Positions 10,648 to 22,384 of a DNA stretch of 64,000 nt are shown here, piece by piece. A program made the translations under genes and the position numbers. The DNA comes from Cyprinodon diabolis (taxonomy: Eukaryota; Chordata; Actinopteri; Cyprinodontiformes; Cyprinodontidae), in contig CM060080.1 of assembly GCA_030533445.1 (NCBI GenBank), forward strand, positions 3,393,552-3,457,551, given 5' to 3'. Within the stretch, counting starts at the first letter, position 1, and every line of letters begins with the position of its first letter. The notes under the pieces are model-generated. The model saw only the letters and a program-made list of their open reading frames with translations. It was not told the origin of the DNA and did not search any database.

Positions 10648-12633
10648 TGCTCCGCCGTACTTTTCTGTCCCTTTTATCCAGATATCCCTTAATAAATATC
10701 CAATGCAGCACTAAGTAGAAGAAATAAAATGGGGAAGTATAACCAGTGCCGTGAATTAACCAAAATTCAATGAAAAAGTTCATAATTTTAGTGAACGGTG
10801 AACTGAGCAGATCAGCTTAGAAAAAGGAACGTGAAAGACAGCAACGTTCAGTCTGAGAATAATGAGCGACACACACAGCTCACGTTACAGTTTAATTAAT
10901 AGCGACCCTTTTCATTGGATAACGTCAGGTTTCACTAAAGTTTAATAGCACTAGATTAGATTGAACACATCCTTCTTTTAAAATAATAATTAGTTAAGAG
11001 ACAAAGACTATTTTTCAGCTATTTTTCTTTGTATGGTTTTCTTAGTATGTTTGATTTGGTGATAAGTGGAGGCGTTGCAGAGACAAGGGTGGAACTAAAC
11101 TGAGAAATACCGGCTGTTTCTCTGTAACTCCATTTTGACGCTTTGTGTTTCGTGCTTCGCATGCGACTCCACTGCCTTAATTCCCATCGTTCTGAGCTTG
11201 AATGACTTCTTGCATAAATCCACTGAGCCTCATGTATGTTCCCTGGTTTTAGCCATGGAGAAAACTCTTGGCTGGAGACAATTTTGGTTACATTTACACT
11301 TGCTCATATTTTCCAGACAAATAGTAAATGGCGCATCTCCCAAATGTCCCGGCTGCAACAACGCTTGTATTGGTTCCGCTATCGGGACGGAACCAATAAT
11401 GGCGAGCTGTTATTTTTTTTCTCATAAAAAAAAACATAATAAATTGTCAATTTTAACGTTTTATTTAGATTACAAAAATAAATCGTAATAAAAATAATCC
11501 TATTTATGATGTTTTAAAAATTAAGACCTACGAAAGACTGCTTTAAGACATTTTAATACCAATTAAGGCCTTAGTTTTATTTTGAAGAATTCAATGCCTT
11601 TTAAGGCTTTTTAAAGGACCCGCGGGAACCCTGTTGGGGTCCTTGGCCTGGAAAAACATTGAAAACCCCTGCGCTAGATAGTAATAAATTCTTAGTTTTT
11701 TCATTTAATGGGGGAATAATGATTAACAGAGTGAGATAAACATAAATCAAATGAACATTTTGTCAAATAAAACAAAAAACTCGCCATCATAGCCAGCGGT
11801 CCTTCACACACAGCTATGCTGATAGAGGGCTGCTGCCGTTAGCCTCGGCGGTCCGCTGGTTGCCTCGGTCCTCTCAACTTCGGAAAAATTTTTTGGGTAT
11901 AACGCACTAAATCTGTAAATGGACCATATAGTGACGCATAAAATCATAATATTCTTGCCTCAAATTATCTTAAAACATACTCTTATAGAAAAACATTAAC
12001 AGAAAAGGGAACTTTTAACTTAATACTCTGAGCTCTGTGAGCGCTAACCTGGAAGCTGCTGCTGCCGCAGTGCATGCTGGGACAGCTGTCAGTCTCAAGA
12101 ACGGACAAGTCTGCTCTGATGCATGCTGGGTAAATAGGGATTGGAACAGCACTAGGGTTTAGGCTGATGACGTTTCACGAGTACATGAGAACGCAAAAGT
12201 ACACATATTGGGAAGCGGCCATTGGCTAGCAGATGCTAGTTGCAGCCCTTAATGTGTCACCCAGCTCCCTTTGTAAACAATTTGATATAAAATCCTAAGA
12301 AAAAAAAACAATATTTCAGTTTGTGACTTATGGGCATCAAAAAAAAAAAAAAAAAAAGAAAAAGAATAAGAACTGGGGACGCTTAAACATCGTCACATTT
12401 TTGACACTCCTTGGCTTCTGTAGTAATTATTACGCGTCCAACAACCACCAAAAAAAAAAAAAACTCAAGCTCACTTCTTAGTTGTTAATAATCTAATTAA
12501 TTTAGCTAAACCTCTAGATGGCAGAGAGAATGACTGAAGATTAAAAATGGTCCAAACCTGCAATGAACCCATGAGGACTGTTGGAACCAGAACTTTACCC
12601 TGAGGGAGATCAAATCAGTCAAGGTGTTCAGAG
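10648..12633. other. Mostly unassigned sequence
   Basis: No gene found. A piece at about 11520-11662 (ending AAAGGACCCGCGGGAACCCT) looks like the end of a MITE. A-runs occur at 12300-12365 and 12450-12464. The block GTGCATGCTGGGAC (12070) and TGATGCATGCTGGGTAA (12118) is a short local duplication. Confidence 0.4.
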
Positions 12634-14393
12634 TAGGGATGGAACGGTTTATGTAAACCCGTCCGAACCGTTCGGTTCGACCGTCTCGGTTCGGTTCGCG
12701 TGTGTTGCGTTCGGTTCATGCGCTGCTCCTTTTTCTCATAGGCGAAGCGTGTACACTCCAGAGCAGAAGGTGGCGGTACTGCGACCAAAGCCAACCACCA
12801 GTAGTAAACAAGAAGAAGAAGAAGCGAAGCAGCGTAGCCGGGTGTAGCAGAAAAAAATCAGTTGTTGTGGAGAATTGTGTGGGTATGGCGAGTGGGAAAG
12901 AACAGGAGTTGGATGTAGGGTGGCCAGATGTCTGGCTTTAGGGCGGACAGTCCAGATTTTCATTGCACTGTCCGGCGTCCTGCGCTGCTTCCAGCCGGAC
13001 ATGTATTTGTCCTTGTCGCTACTCGATCCGTACCGGTAGCACGATCCGTACCATCAGCTCATTTGCGCGTGCGCGAACACAATAACTTCCGGGTTTCCAA
13101 AAAATGATGTAATTACGGTACTGAAAAAAACTTTATTTATATCCTTAAATAATTAAAGAAAACTAAAATACATCGTAAAGACAATATTGAAGACTTTTCT
13201 GGAAGAAATGGATGCTTTTTAAATTCAATCCATTGTATTGCTTGACGTCATTTTTCTGGAATAAAAATCCAAATTTTCGGGAAATGTTCCCTTATCAATG
13301 AAAAACTGCAGGTCACGAAAGGTAGCAAATGAATCCATTGTGGGATCAGTACTGCTGGAGTGCATAGTTAAGTACAGAGTAAATCAAATATTTAAACAAA
13401 TTTAAATATATACGCTGTGTGACGTATATTTGTGCATGCTCAGAGCAGTCAAAGTAACTATCACAAGGCGATTGAACTTTTTTATGCCTCTAAAAAATAC
13501 AAAAGAATTAAAAAGTAAGAAAAAGGAAATATTGCCACCGGAAGTTATTCTTTTTGCGCACGCGCAAATGAGCTGATGGTACGGATTGTGCTTCCGGTAC
13601 GGATCGGGTAATGACAGCCCTCCTTTACCCCCAGATTCCACATACTCCGTCAGGCAGCGCTCCGCTCTGCTCACGTACGTCGTGCGGAGTACTTTTCTGT
13701 CATGTAAATCAATGAGAGCCGTTCCACATCCTCCGCTACTTCTCTGTCCACGTACGTCTTCTCCATCCTTCACCGACAAAATACAGAACTGAGCTATTTT
13801 TAGCTCCGCTCCGGTTAGTCCAGATCAAGACCCGCAATTGCAATCGCACCAAACAGGAAAAAGAATGTAGAGAAGACCCGTTTTGTCAAATTAAATTATA
13901 TTAAAAACAGGTCGGTAACTAGAAATTAGAGCATAATTCGTATATATCCAAAAAAATAAGAGCAATTAATTAAATAACTGGATGCAGACTATTGGTGCTT
14001 CATCAGACCAGGAAGAAGTTGTGAGATTCTAGAGCGCATCTCACAACTTTAAAAGAAAATTCCTATTGCAGGAATGAATGAAGAGATGATGAGTTTGGAA
14101 GCAGAGAACAAACATAGTTCATACAAACTATGTATGATCCTAGTTATTCCTGTTACAAAAATCCACAACAGAAAGGAAATAGTTAGGCAGAAACTGAACA
14201 TCTGCTGGATGATGATGGGGATTTTTTTTAAATGTGTCATATTAAATTAAACGTTCACAGGGTTTATACATATGCGTTGTACTTTACAAGACAGTAGATT
14301 TTCCTAACAATCAACATATACCCAACCGAAAACCGTGACCACGAAACCGTGAACCGAACCGAACCATGGATTTTGTGAACCGTTCCACCCCTA
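12634..14393. mobile_element. hAT element (hAT-2) with a nested MITE
   Basis: Ends TAGGGATGGAACGGTT and AACCGTTCCACCCCTA are flanked by the exact 8-bp duplication GTTCAGAG (12626-12633 and 14394-14401). Subterminal regions are rich in CGGTTCGG and its complement on both sides, a likely transposase-binding array. No clear transposase frame remains. The 1,760 bp include the MITE at 13022-13608. Confidence 0.88.
13022..13608. mobile_element. Long-TIR MITE (family L) nested in hAT-2
   Basis: Both ends carry an inverted repeat of more than 50 bp starting CGATCCGTACCGG and containing ACCATCAGCTCATTTGCGCG; weaker matching continues to ACTTCCGG. TA dinucleotides flank the ends (13020-13021, 13609-13610), so a TA duplication is likely, as for Tc1/mariner or related groups. 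No open frame. Confidence 0.75.
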
Positions 14394-14401
14394 GTTCAGA
14401 G

Positions 14402-15974
14402 TAAAATGAATCATTCCCTTCTTTTTCATCTACAACCTCTCAGCGACCTCAACGGACCGCTGAACTCCCAACCGCCGACGCGCCGGTCAGGGTCCGTCTA
14501 ACTGCAAATAACAGGGCCAAATATTTTAAACTCGGAGGCAGAAGTGACTGTAAAGCCACAGAGGCCAAGCTAAAGGACACGTGGAGTTCAAAAACATCAC
14601 GGCATCAACAGTTGGGCCAAACTCTGGTGCTGGATGAGAGACGCTGGGTCAACATGGAGTCTTTTATTGATGCTATTGAGGTCAACCGTCTCATCATGGT
14701 TGTAGTTTCTTACCAGATTCTACAGCATATGTCGGCTGATATTTGGGTCAGAACACCCTGGAGGAAAGGTGTGCCTGTGTGTGGTCCGCCGTACGACCTT
14801 CCACTGACCTCAATATGAGCCCCATGGAAATCGCATAGAAGATGTCAACGCCAGAGGAATGCACCTCGAAACGGACTGAAATGCCTCCAGAAAAATGCCA
14901 AATATGGCCCCTCCCTCCCTTCCTGGAGATGAAGGCCCGCCCCCCCAACTCAAAGAATTCCTCACAGCATCAACAGGCACTTAAAAACACAGATGACCCA
15001 CTCAAACAGAAAACGTGAAGACATTAATAACAAGTTCCACCCAGCTGACCCAGACATGCCTTTTAAGGAGAAGGAGTTCAGATTTAGCTTTTCATTACGT
15101 TCCAAAAATACCCCTGGAGTGGTCAGAGAGAGAGACGGATGGAGCGGGAAGGGGGGGAAGTGAGGTGAAAGACCAGGAGATAAAACGGCCCGATGACAAT
15201 CACAGAGCCACTTAATGAAGAAAGCACTTTAGGAAGAAAAAAGTAAAAGAAAAAATTTTTAAAAAAGTCTAAGGAATTTACAGGCCACGCTGCACCGCCT
15301 TGCTCCCTTCCTCCACTTCCTCCCACATGCTTTTGAAGTCTGCTTCCTTTGCACCTCTTCCCTGGTTAGTTTTTTTTCCAATATGGCAGCCATTTTTGAC
15401 AGAACTGTGAGAGCGAAGCAGAAACCAAACAACGGATGACCTGCAGAAACTGAACCTGAGAAGCCAGATTTATAATGTCTAGGAACTACGGTTCAGTTCT
15501 ATGAATCATTAATCTAGGACAGCTCCGATTGGAGAGAAAAGATGGGAATTTATTAGAATCCTCCAAACTGATTGGCCAAAGCCATATCTAGTGACCGAAA
15601 ACGAGATATTTCTCAATTTCAGGTCAGTATTAAATCATTTTGATATCAATTCAAATAAAATAAAAAAGTCTCAGAAGGACTGCCAAGCATCCTCTCTACA
15701 GGTGCCTGTACAAAGTTCAACAATAATTTAACCTCCGAGTATAACACTTTATAAATATTAGCTTTAAGGAAGAATATGCAATAAAACCTAAAATACCGGT
15801 CAGTGACAAATGCTGTAATCATTGTGATACCATAGTTATTGAATTTAATTATATCGCGATATCTTCTGATATTGAATTAAGGTTCACCCTCTGCCTGCCT
15901 TGTAAAGTTTGGTTTTAAACACTTAAAAAGTGAAATAGCAGCAGACGCCATGAGAAACCACAACAACTTTGGCT
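14402..15974. other. Unassigned sequence
   Basis: No repeat family recurs and no exon is recognised. The sequence before and after hAT-2 (…GGTGTTCAGAG | TAAAATGAATC…) reads through as the pre-insertion site. Purine-rich stretches occur at 15130-15260. Confidence 0.4.
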
Positions 15975-16353
15975 TTTATTCAATTCTATTCAGTTTATTT
16001 CTATAGCTCCAATTCACATCATGTCATCTCTGGTCACTTTACAGTTAACCAGATCATCCAGTCAGATTGATTCAAAGTTTTCTATCTAAGGAAAACCAGC
16101 TGATTGCATCGACTCATTGACTCAAATACAATCCCTCACACTAGGCATGCTTGTAGCGACAGTGGAGAGGAAACCTCCATCAGAACCAGGCTCAGTGTGA
16201 GCGGCCATCTGCTAGGGCTGGGCGATAATTCAATAAAGATATATATCGATCGATAGACGTGTGGCGCAATAGAAAAAAAGAGGGTTGATAAAAGTTCGAT
16301 AAAAAAGAAACGCAGTTTTCCTTCCTTCTCATTGTAGCCTAGCATGTAGGTTT

Positions 16354-16671
16354 ATGCTAGTCACTGCTTCCTCCCAACCAATCACAATCGCGGACCCAGG
16401 CACACCGTCACCAAGCGCCGCCCTCTCAAACCACAACACAAAGCACATGCAGATGTTGCAGCAAGGAGAGTCGGAGGAAATTGTTTCAAAAAAGGGTTTT
16501 TGTAGTTCGCCAGTCTGGCAGTATTTCGGTCACGGCAAGTCGGACAAAAAACAAACCACAGTCATCTGTAAAATGTGTCGGGAACCAGTGAAAACCAAGT
16601 CTGATAACACAACCAACTTTTTTTTTTTATCATCTCAGCCGCTCACAGCCGCAGGAGTACGAGCTGTGTAG
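16354..16671 (+). pseudogene. hAT transposase N-terminal fragment (BED zinc finger)
   Basis: A 105-codon frame contains SSPVWQYFGHG, TTVICKMC and VKTKSDNTTNFF. This is the BED-type finger pattern (aromatic W-x-YF, then C-x2-C, then TTN...) found at the N-terminus of many hAT transposases and ZBED proteins. The usual distal H-x-H ligands are not in frame, because a T-run shifts the reading into unrelated sequence. The catalytic and dimerisation regions are absent. Confidence 0.75.
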
Positions 16672-16879
16672 GTCCCGGCGCGGCTCTCCTCCGAGGAATC
16701 TTCGGGAATTTCGGGAAAATATATATATATTTTCAGTTCTGGGCAGTTTCCCACGTAGTTCTAACAATTGAGAGAAAAATGCTGAGGGGCCAGCAACTTC
16801 AAAGTCATAACTCAGGTTAAAGCAGGAAACGGGGGCGGCGGTGGCGGCGGGGCATTTATTTATTTGTTATATTTATTTT

Positions 16880-17480
16880 TCTTTTTATAACTTTATTTTT
16901 ATTTTGATCGTTATTAACAAACAATACATAGAAACTATAATAGACAAAAAGTACAGAACAATCGAAGCAAAAAACATGTAACGGGGGAGACTCGTATTTT
17001 ATTAACTCAAAACACATGGGGACCATCCATTTCCAAAATTAGTCCGGTATCGTTGATGTGAAGTTTGTCCATTTTTCCCATTTGTCTAAGCATTGCTGCT
17101 CCTGCGTCCTCAGCCTATGTGTTAGAAGCTCCATCTCAAATAGTAAGATCACAGTCTGTATCCACTCCTTTGTGGTAGGAGGTTCAGATTTGCACCACCT
17201 CCTGGTTATCACCTTTTTAGCTGCCACCAACAGAATTTTTAACAAATAACAATCATTATTAAATACGATATTGTCCAAAAGACCAAGGTATAACACCAGA
17301 CCGGACTTGGGTATTGAGTAACCCAGTATTGTTACAATCTTACTGTGTATTTCGTTCCAGAACTGAGTAATTTTAGGACAAAGCCAGAAAATATGCGCAT
17401 GATTAACATTAAATGCTCCACAATCTCTCCAACATGGCTGAGCTCTAGATTTGAATTTACTAGTAATTTTGGGTGTTATC
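16880..17480 (-). mobile_element. 5'-truncated L1 (Tx1/L1-type) LINE
   Basis: A 601-bp insertion flanked by the exact 16-bp duplication TTGTTATATTTATTTT (16864-16879 and 17481-17496), with an A-rich 3' end at the low-coordinate side. Both are diagnostic of L1-type target-primed insertion. It codes for the very C-terminus of ORF2 on the minus strand. Confidence 0.9.
17039..17470 (-). pseudogene. L1 ORF2 C-terminal fragment
   Basis: On the minus strand, one frame contains CWRDCGAFNVNHAHIFWLCP, then KIVTILG, then LLVAAKKVITRRWCKSEPPT and TTKEWI. This matches the conserved C-terminal region of fish L1/Tx1-clade ORF2, including the Cys-His knuckle-like CW..C......H.HIFW.C and the AKK.ITR.W segment. 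The reverse transcriptase and endonuclease domains are not present because of 5' truncation. Confidence 0.8.
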
Positions 17481-17850
17481 TTGTTATATTTATTTTGGTC
17501 ACTTTTCTGGTCACTTTAGTTTATTCTTTGTCAGTATTTAATAACATAACTCAGGTCTCTTAAGTTATTTTTCTTTAAAACAATTCTGTTATGGTTAAAA
17601 AATTGGTTAAATAAAGATTTAATTCGAAGTCTGTGTTTTTTATTAAAATTAAATCATTTAGCAATATTATAAAAAGTCCAGGCAGAGCTGCACATAAAAT
17701 ATGGTTTCAAATCTTTTCAATAATTATCGATATCGATCAATATGCATTTTTTTTTATCGATAAGCTTTTTTCCTATATCGCCCAGCCCTACCATCTGCTG
17801 AGGCCCACTGGGGTTCAAGGAGACAGAAGCAGACATCATTTATGCTCTTC

Positions 17851-17901
17851 TATCCCATCTGTTTGATCAGAATACAAGATTCTGATCAAACAGATGTGAT
17901 A
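17851..17901. repeat. 51-bp near-perfect hairpin
   Basis: Arms 17851-17873 and 17879-17901 are inverted copies with one mismatch in 23 bp (core CATCTGTTTGATCAGAAT), separated by ACAAG. It lies directly after the end of the family A copy. Confidence 0.85.
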
Positions 17902-18712
17902 GCAGCAGTTTGCCGTACGTCCAGTAGCTGCCATTTTTATTTTGGTTCGGCCGTGGGGCTACATAGCTCCTGGTTTCACCACAGCTGTTTGTCCCACCTT
18001 AAACCATAATACTGCAACGTCATAGGCCGATCCGTCTTGGATCGTTCTCCAACGGTTGAAGCAGGACAAGATGAGATTTGGAAGTTTGTGAAACAACAAA
18101 ACCCACAAGAATTTAGCTTGCAGGTAAGGTTAGCAGAAACTTATATTTCTCAACCAAAAATCAGATCTTCGAACCAGAAATTTTTAAATAAATCACCACT
18201 GTGACATGCATTAGAGGAAGGAAACATCTGGTCTGAGAACCAGTGGAATAATATCAGCACAATGAAACTTTTTTCAAAAATAAGTAAAGATTTCTTAAAA
18301 TCAGTATATTTGCCTATATTTTGGGCAGGCAAATAAGATGATCTCCCTAAGAAACTAATATTTTTGTCCATGAAATAAGATAGTTAGATATTATGCACCA
18401 AAAACTAGATAACTGATTTTTCTTTATTAATGTCTTAAAAGTGTCTTGCCTACCAGCCCAAAATAAAGAAAATACACTCACTTCAAGCTATATTTACTTA
18501 CTTATATTTAATTTTATTGCAGTGCAGCACATATCGAGGATCTGTAATTTCAAAGTAATCAGCTTTAAAAGACCCTGTAAAAAAATAACTAGCAATAAAT
18601 GCCCTCATCTGATGTTTATGTTTGGTTGCTGAGATACAGTTCCTGTTATGATAAAGACATAAAATAATAAAAATGTGAATTAATTAATTCATTTATTGAG
18701 TATTTAGAGCCT
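17902..18712. other. Unassigned sequence with a possible family H MITE
   Basis: No gene. AT-rich sequence at about 18380-18530 ends in TTTATTGCAGTGCAGCA and includes TTTACTTACTTATATTTAA, which resembles the end of CACTGCAAAAA-type MITEs (family H). The other end was not located. Confidence 0.35.
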
Positions 18713-18942
18713 TGTCACACCTTGATGATTTAGCCAGCGTTTGCCTGACGTCCCAAAATCTTCTAAAATGCTGACATACGATCAACTTTCTATGTATTTT
18801 TCTAGTTTGGGCGTAGACAGAGCATTCATAACGAGCCCAAAAAAAAAATTATGTCCAACGACAGCCTGACTTATGCAGGTGCCCAGCCTGCATAGAAAGA
18901 TGTCTTTGCAGTATTAACCTATCTGCTGTTTACCGCGCGCCC

Positions 18943-18998
18943 CCCCCAAAAAAAAAAAAAAAAAACCGAGTACATAAAAAGAAAAAAGAAAGAAAGAA
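18943..18998. repeat. Low-complexity C-run, A-run and GAAA-rich tract
   Basis: CCCCCCC is followed by about 19 A residues and then AAGAAAGAAAGAA. It has no inferred function. Confidence 0.7.
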
Positions 18999-19310
18999 GG
19001 TTTGCAGTCGCAGCAGATTCAGCATCATGTCTGCTAGGAAGGTTGTTGGTGGTGGGTGTGAACGCAGGGAGGATCCATCACTCTCACCTTCTGGCTCACC
19101 CTATGATGGGGGAGGAGAACTGACGGTTTCCTCCTGTGAACCCCCTTTATACCAAAACGCTGCCAGTACGCCACTATACAGTAGCTGGAAGTTAGAAACA
19201 CATTCGGCGCTCGTCTGGAACACGTCAGATACGTTGATATGCGTTGGAGAGAAGTTCTTGTGAAGTTATGCACAAGTTACTCAAAGGTTGTGCATAAGCT
19301 AGACGCCACT

Positions 19311-19849
19311 AACCTGACTCCGCCAGATGGATTTGCTCCGCATATTCATCTGGAAACCTTCCGCTGAAGTAATTTTGGGAAGGGGCGAAAATACTGGTTA
19401 GCTGATTGGCCTATGTTGGTGATAGACAGGCCAAATAAACCAATCAGATCAACGAAGCATATGACGTACTAACAGAGCGACGAAAACACAACCACAAGCC
19501 AGGCTACTCTTGCTGAAACCAGTCGGGAGAAGAGCAAAATCATCTTTTCCTCTGAGAAAAGCCTCCAGAGCAGTGTTTTGCTCTTCTTTCAGTGAAGAAA
19601 TACTCTGTAATTCCGATAAAACTTGCTCGATAGCCACGCTAACGCTAGTTTCATCGGCTGAAGCCGCCATGTTCTTTAGACTGAACTGTCGCGCTTCTCG
19701 TTGCATCACACCTCAACCCGCCTCAAAGCCAACGCTGATTGGACGTTCGTTTGGTGAACGGCTCCAAATTTTCTTTAACGGAGAGTCTCCAGACTGATCT
19801 GCGAGTGAAACCTTAAAGCTCGCAAGATCAGGATGGTCTCACGAGGCTA
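19311..19849 (-). mobile_element. Family F non-autonomous element, copy 2 (complete)
   Basis: Runs from AACCTGACTCCGCC to CTCACGAGGCTA. Flanks AGACGCCAC and AGACACCAC look like a 9-bp duplication with one mismatch, or an 8-bp one by another phasing, which would suit a hAT-type mechanism. Terminal inverted similarity is weak. It carries the helicase fragment on the minus strand. Confidence 0.65.
19449..19709 (-). pseudogene. RecQ-like helicase fragment, copy 2
   Basis: The same frame as at 6.5 kb, with MAASADETSVSVAIEQVLSE, LEAFLRGKDDFALLPTGFSK and a divergent tail. The Walker A residue G before K is S here (GFSKS), so ATP binding would be impaired. The frame leaves helicase homology right after the motif. 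Confidence 0.6.
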
Positions 19850-20120
19850 AGACACCACGACTTATTATAGTAACTCACACTTAACGCATGTCAACAATCA
19901 GATGACATACCTGTAACTTATGGCCACGTATGAGCATTCGCTGGCATATGTCAGGAAATTTTGAGCATGCACAAAACTTCTGGACATACTCAACGTATGT
20001 CGACGTGTGCCAGCGTGCTCATAACTTATGCAAAACATAGCTTAATTAACGTATGCCCGCGTTTTTGCCAGTTTCTTCGTACGTCAGGCATACGCTGGTC
20101 TAAATCGTCAAGGTGTGACA

Positions 20121-21275
20121 GAAGCTTTACAATCTCTACCATTCTTTGGGTAAAATACAAACTAAATCCAGTTTTTAGCTCCTCCTCCTTAGATTACCAG
20201 TCTGCTGGCTCTCCCTGCGACCCTCTCTAACATAAGCGCCCTCCAGACTTCCTTCCCTACTCTCTGGATAAATCACCATCTAAACCCGGATTTTATGAAC
20301 TCACACTCTGTATGTTGACTTGCTATTACTGCTTTTGTCTTGAGTGGGCCATTGTGATATGCATTGATTGCAGAGATAACGTCACCCCGGTCTTTAGTAA
20401 CTCTAAGCTGACTGTTGCTCCATTGTTTTTTAGTTTTGTTTTTTAAAAAGACTGAAGAAAACAATTAAAGTATTGTCGACTTCAAGCCAGGACAGAGTTA
20501 TAAGATTTTTAAAAAAAATGATGTGTCGTGCCTTTTAAATTATCATCTCGTTCAGTTTAAGCTGGTGGTGTTAACAGCAAGGCTACTGTAGCAGACTGAC
20601 CCACATTATTGGTCAATATGGTCCAAACTCCAATCATGTGAGGCTGATTAATCATTATCACAGCAACTATCTGTCACCAACACATTCTTCTTTAAGGCAA
20701 AAACACAGCAGGGAGGAGTTCACAGGGCAGCTTTGGGAAACAAATTCGTTAAATGTTAAATCGAGCAGTTAATTATTAACAAAAGCAAGGAAGGAAAAAA
20801 AACAGATCAAAAGGCGACACATTTCAGGAACATTTTCCAGCGAAAAGATGATCAATTAATTTTTTTATTAGCAAAATCGATGAGACCAGTGAGTCACGTA
20901 ACGCCTTCAGATGGTTGGCGGTTGGTTTCAGGAAGTGGGCTGATAAATAAACCCGGATGGGAGCAGTAAGTCAGGACTGATGCTACTGGTGAGATATTTT
21001 CAACCAGGAGATAAGTGATCATTTACTGTTTTTAAAGCTCATCATAAACAGATTTCCATCATAGCATCTGTGATCTACAGAGTGCTGATGAACCAGCAGA
21101 CCAAAGTACAAAAGGAACAAACTTTTAGTAGGTTTCAAACCGACCAACACCAATCAGATCTCAGTGAAAATCCCAGCGGCTCACAGCACCTTGCAAACAG
21201 ACTCATAACTCTTTAATTTATTAACTTCTTGTTGATTGTTGGTGTTTCTAGACTTGTGGGTTACGTCTCTACCAG
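20121..21275. other. Unassigned sequence
   Basis: No repeat or gene recognised. Confidence 0.4.
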
Positions 21276-21600
21276 CTCATGGCCTAGTGATTAGAGCATA
21301 GAGCTTGGAATCCTGAGCTTGTGAGTTAAAAACCCACTCCCAAAGACTGCCACTCTGGGTCTCTGAGCAAGACCCTTAACCCCACACCGCTCCCTGGGCG
21401 CCCCACAATGGCAGACCACTGCTCCACAAAGCGATGGGTTAAGCCGGTGTAGGTACCAGATCTGCTCGGGGCCCCGTCCCTTCTTATGACATCATCATGT
21501 GCCAACTCCACTCGAACAAACTGCATTGCACCCATTTCTTAAGGATCAAATCTCCTTTGGAGTCAAAATGATTCCCTATATTTGCTATTATTTTACATTT
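21276..21600 (+). mobile_element. tRNA-derived SINE
   Basis: The head TGGCCTAGTGATTAGAGC fits a polymerase III A box (TRGYNNARNGG-like), and TGTGAGTTAAAAACCC is a worn B box about 30 bp further on. The body has GAGCAAGACCCTTAACCCC and CACAATGGCAGACCACTGCT, a conserved module of fish SINEs. It is degenerate and unlikely to be transcribed. Confidence 0.75.
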
Positions 21601-22155
21601 CATTGGCGATCTAAAGTAGCTGAAAGTAGAAAATAATCGTTGTCAGTCTAGAAGGAAAGTACTGCGTTCTAAGACAGACTGAGCTCTGCTATTTACCAAG
21701 GTGACAAGAAAAAAGGATCAGCTTATTTTTATTCTTTTTATTAAGATCTGAGGGCAAAGGAGGAAAATGGAACGTCTTAAAAAATTAATTTCGTAGAGAT
21801 TTTAGATAAATAAAACAGTTATTCTACTTGTAGGAAACGAACGGTTGTTGTTGACATGAATTTAAAAGTAGCGTAGCTTAATGTGGCTAACTGACCGAGC
21901 TATAAGAGGCTAACCTGTTAGCTACTGAGCACAGCTAGCGACAGCGCTACCCCCTTCATATCCTGGTCTAACGGTTTGTTCACCAGAAACAGATTTTATT
22001 CAGTTTAGATATCCATCAGGTAAACCTTCATCGATCATTAGTCACGCTAACGCTACAGATGCTCCCAACTTGGCACACCACAATGTTTTACGTCATGCGG
22101 CAACGTTCAGCCAATCATGTAGCGTAACGTCACTGGAATGAAGCAGGACCCGAGC
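21601..22155. other. Unassigned sequence
   Basis: No repeat or gene recognised. Confidence 0.4.
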
Positions 22156-22365
22156 AGATGGGTTTTTTGCCCTTTTCGGGCCAATTCTCCAGTCATGGGA
22201 GAATTTTTTCGATCGGGCCGACTTTCAGCCTGATTGTGCGACGCGGGGTAACGAGGGGAGATCAGCCTCTAATGACCACCTCCCAATCAGGAATCGTGAG
22301 GTCGGGAGAAGATCAAACTTGTTTGAAATTGTGAGGTATTCGTGGGAAAATCCCCTAGTGGGCAA
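22156..22365. repeat. Family K repeat, copy 2
   Basis: Second copy of the repeat at 1378-1575 (TCGGGCCGACTTTCAGCCTG, CGCGGGGTAACGAGG). Near-inverted words at the ends (GGGAGAATTTT) hint at a MITE, but termini are unclear. Confidence 0.5.
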
Positions 22366-22384
22366 ACAACGTTATTCTGTTTCT

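Larger units (their letters stand above)
16213..17790 (+). mobile_element. hAT element (hAT-1) with BED-finger remnant and nested L1
   Basis: Perfect 15-bp inverted ends TAGGGCTGGGCGATA, with the 8-bp duplication CCATCTGC at 16205-16212 and 17791-17798. The total is 1,578 bp, of which about 617 bp are a later L1 insertion including its duplicated target. A BED zinc-finger fragment is kept at 16354-16671. Confidence 0.93.
15975..17834 (-). repeat. Family A repeat copy interrupted by a hAT
   Basis: The family A 3' part runs from 15975 to 16212 in reverse orientation and resumes at 17791 with CCATCTGCTGAGGC up to about 17834. The break is precisely the hAT-1 insertion with its 8-bp duplication. 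Confidence 0.85.
18713..20120. mobile_element. TIR element J with nested family F copy
   Basis: Inverted ends of about 40 bp: TGTCACACCTTGATGATTTA at the left and the complement of TGTCACACCTTGACGATTTA at the right, both continuing into CCAGCGTNTGCCTGACGT. The interior repeats ACGTATGTC/GCATACG-type words. No transposase frame. It contains the F2 insertion (19311-19849), so the pre-insertion length was about 860 bp. Confidence 0.78.
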
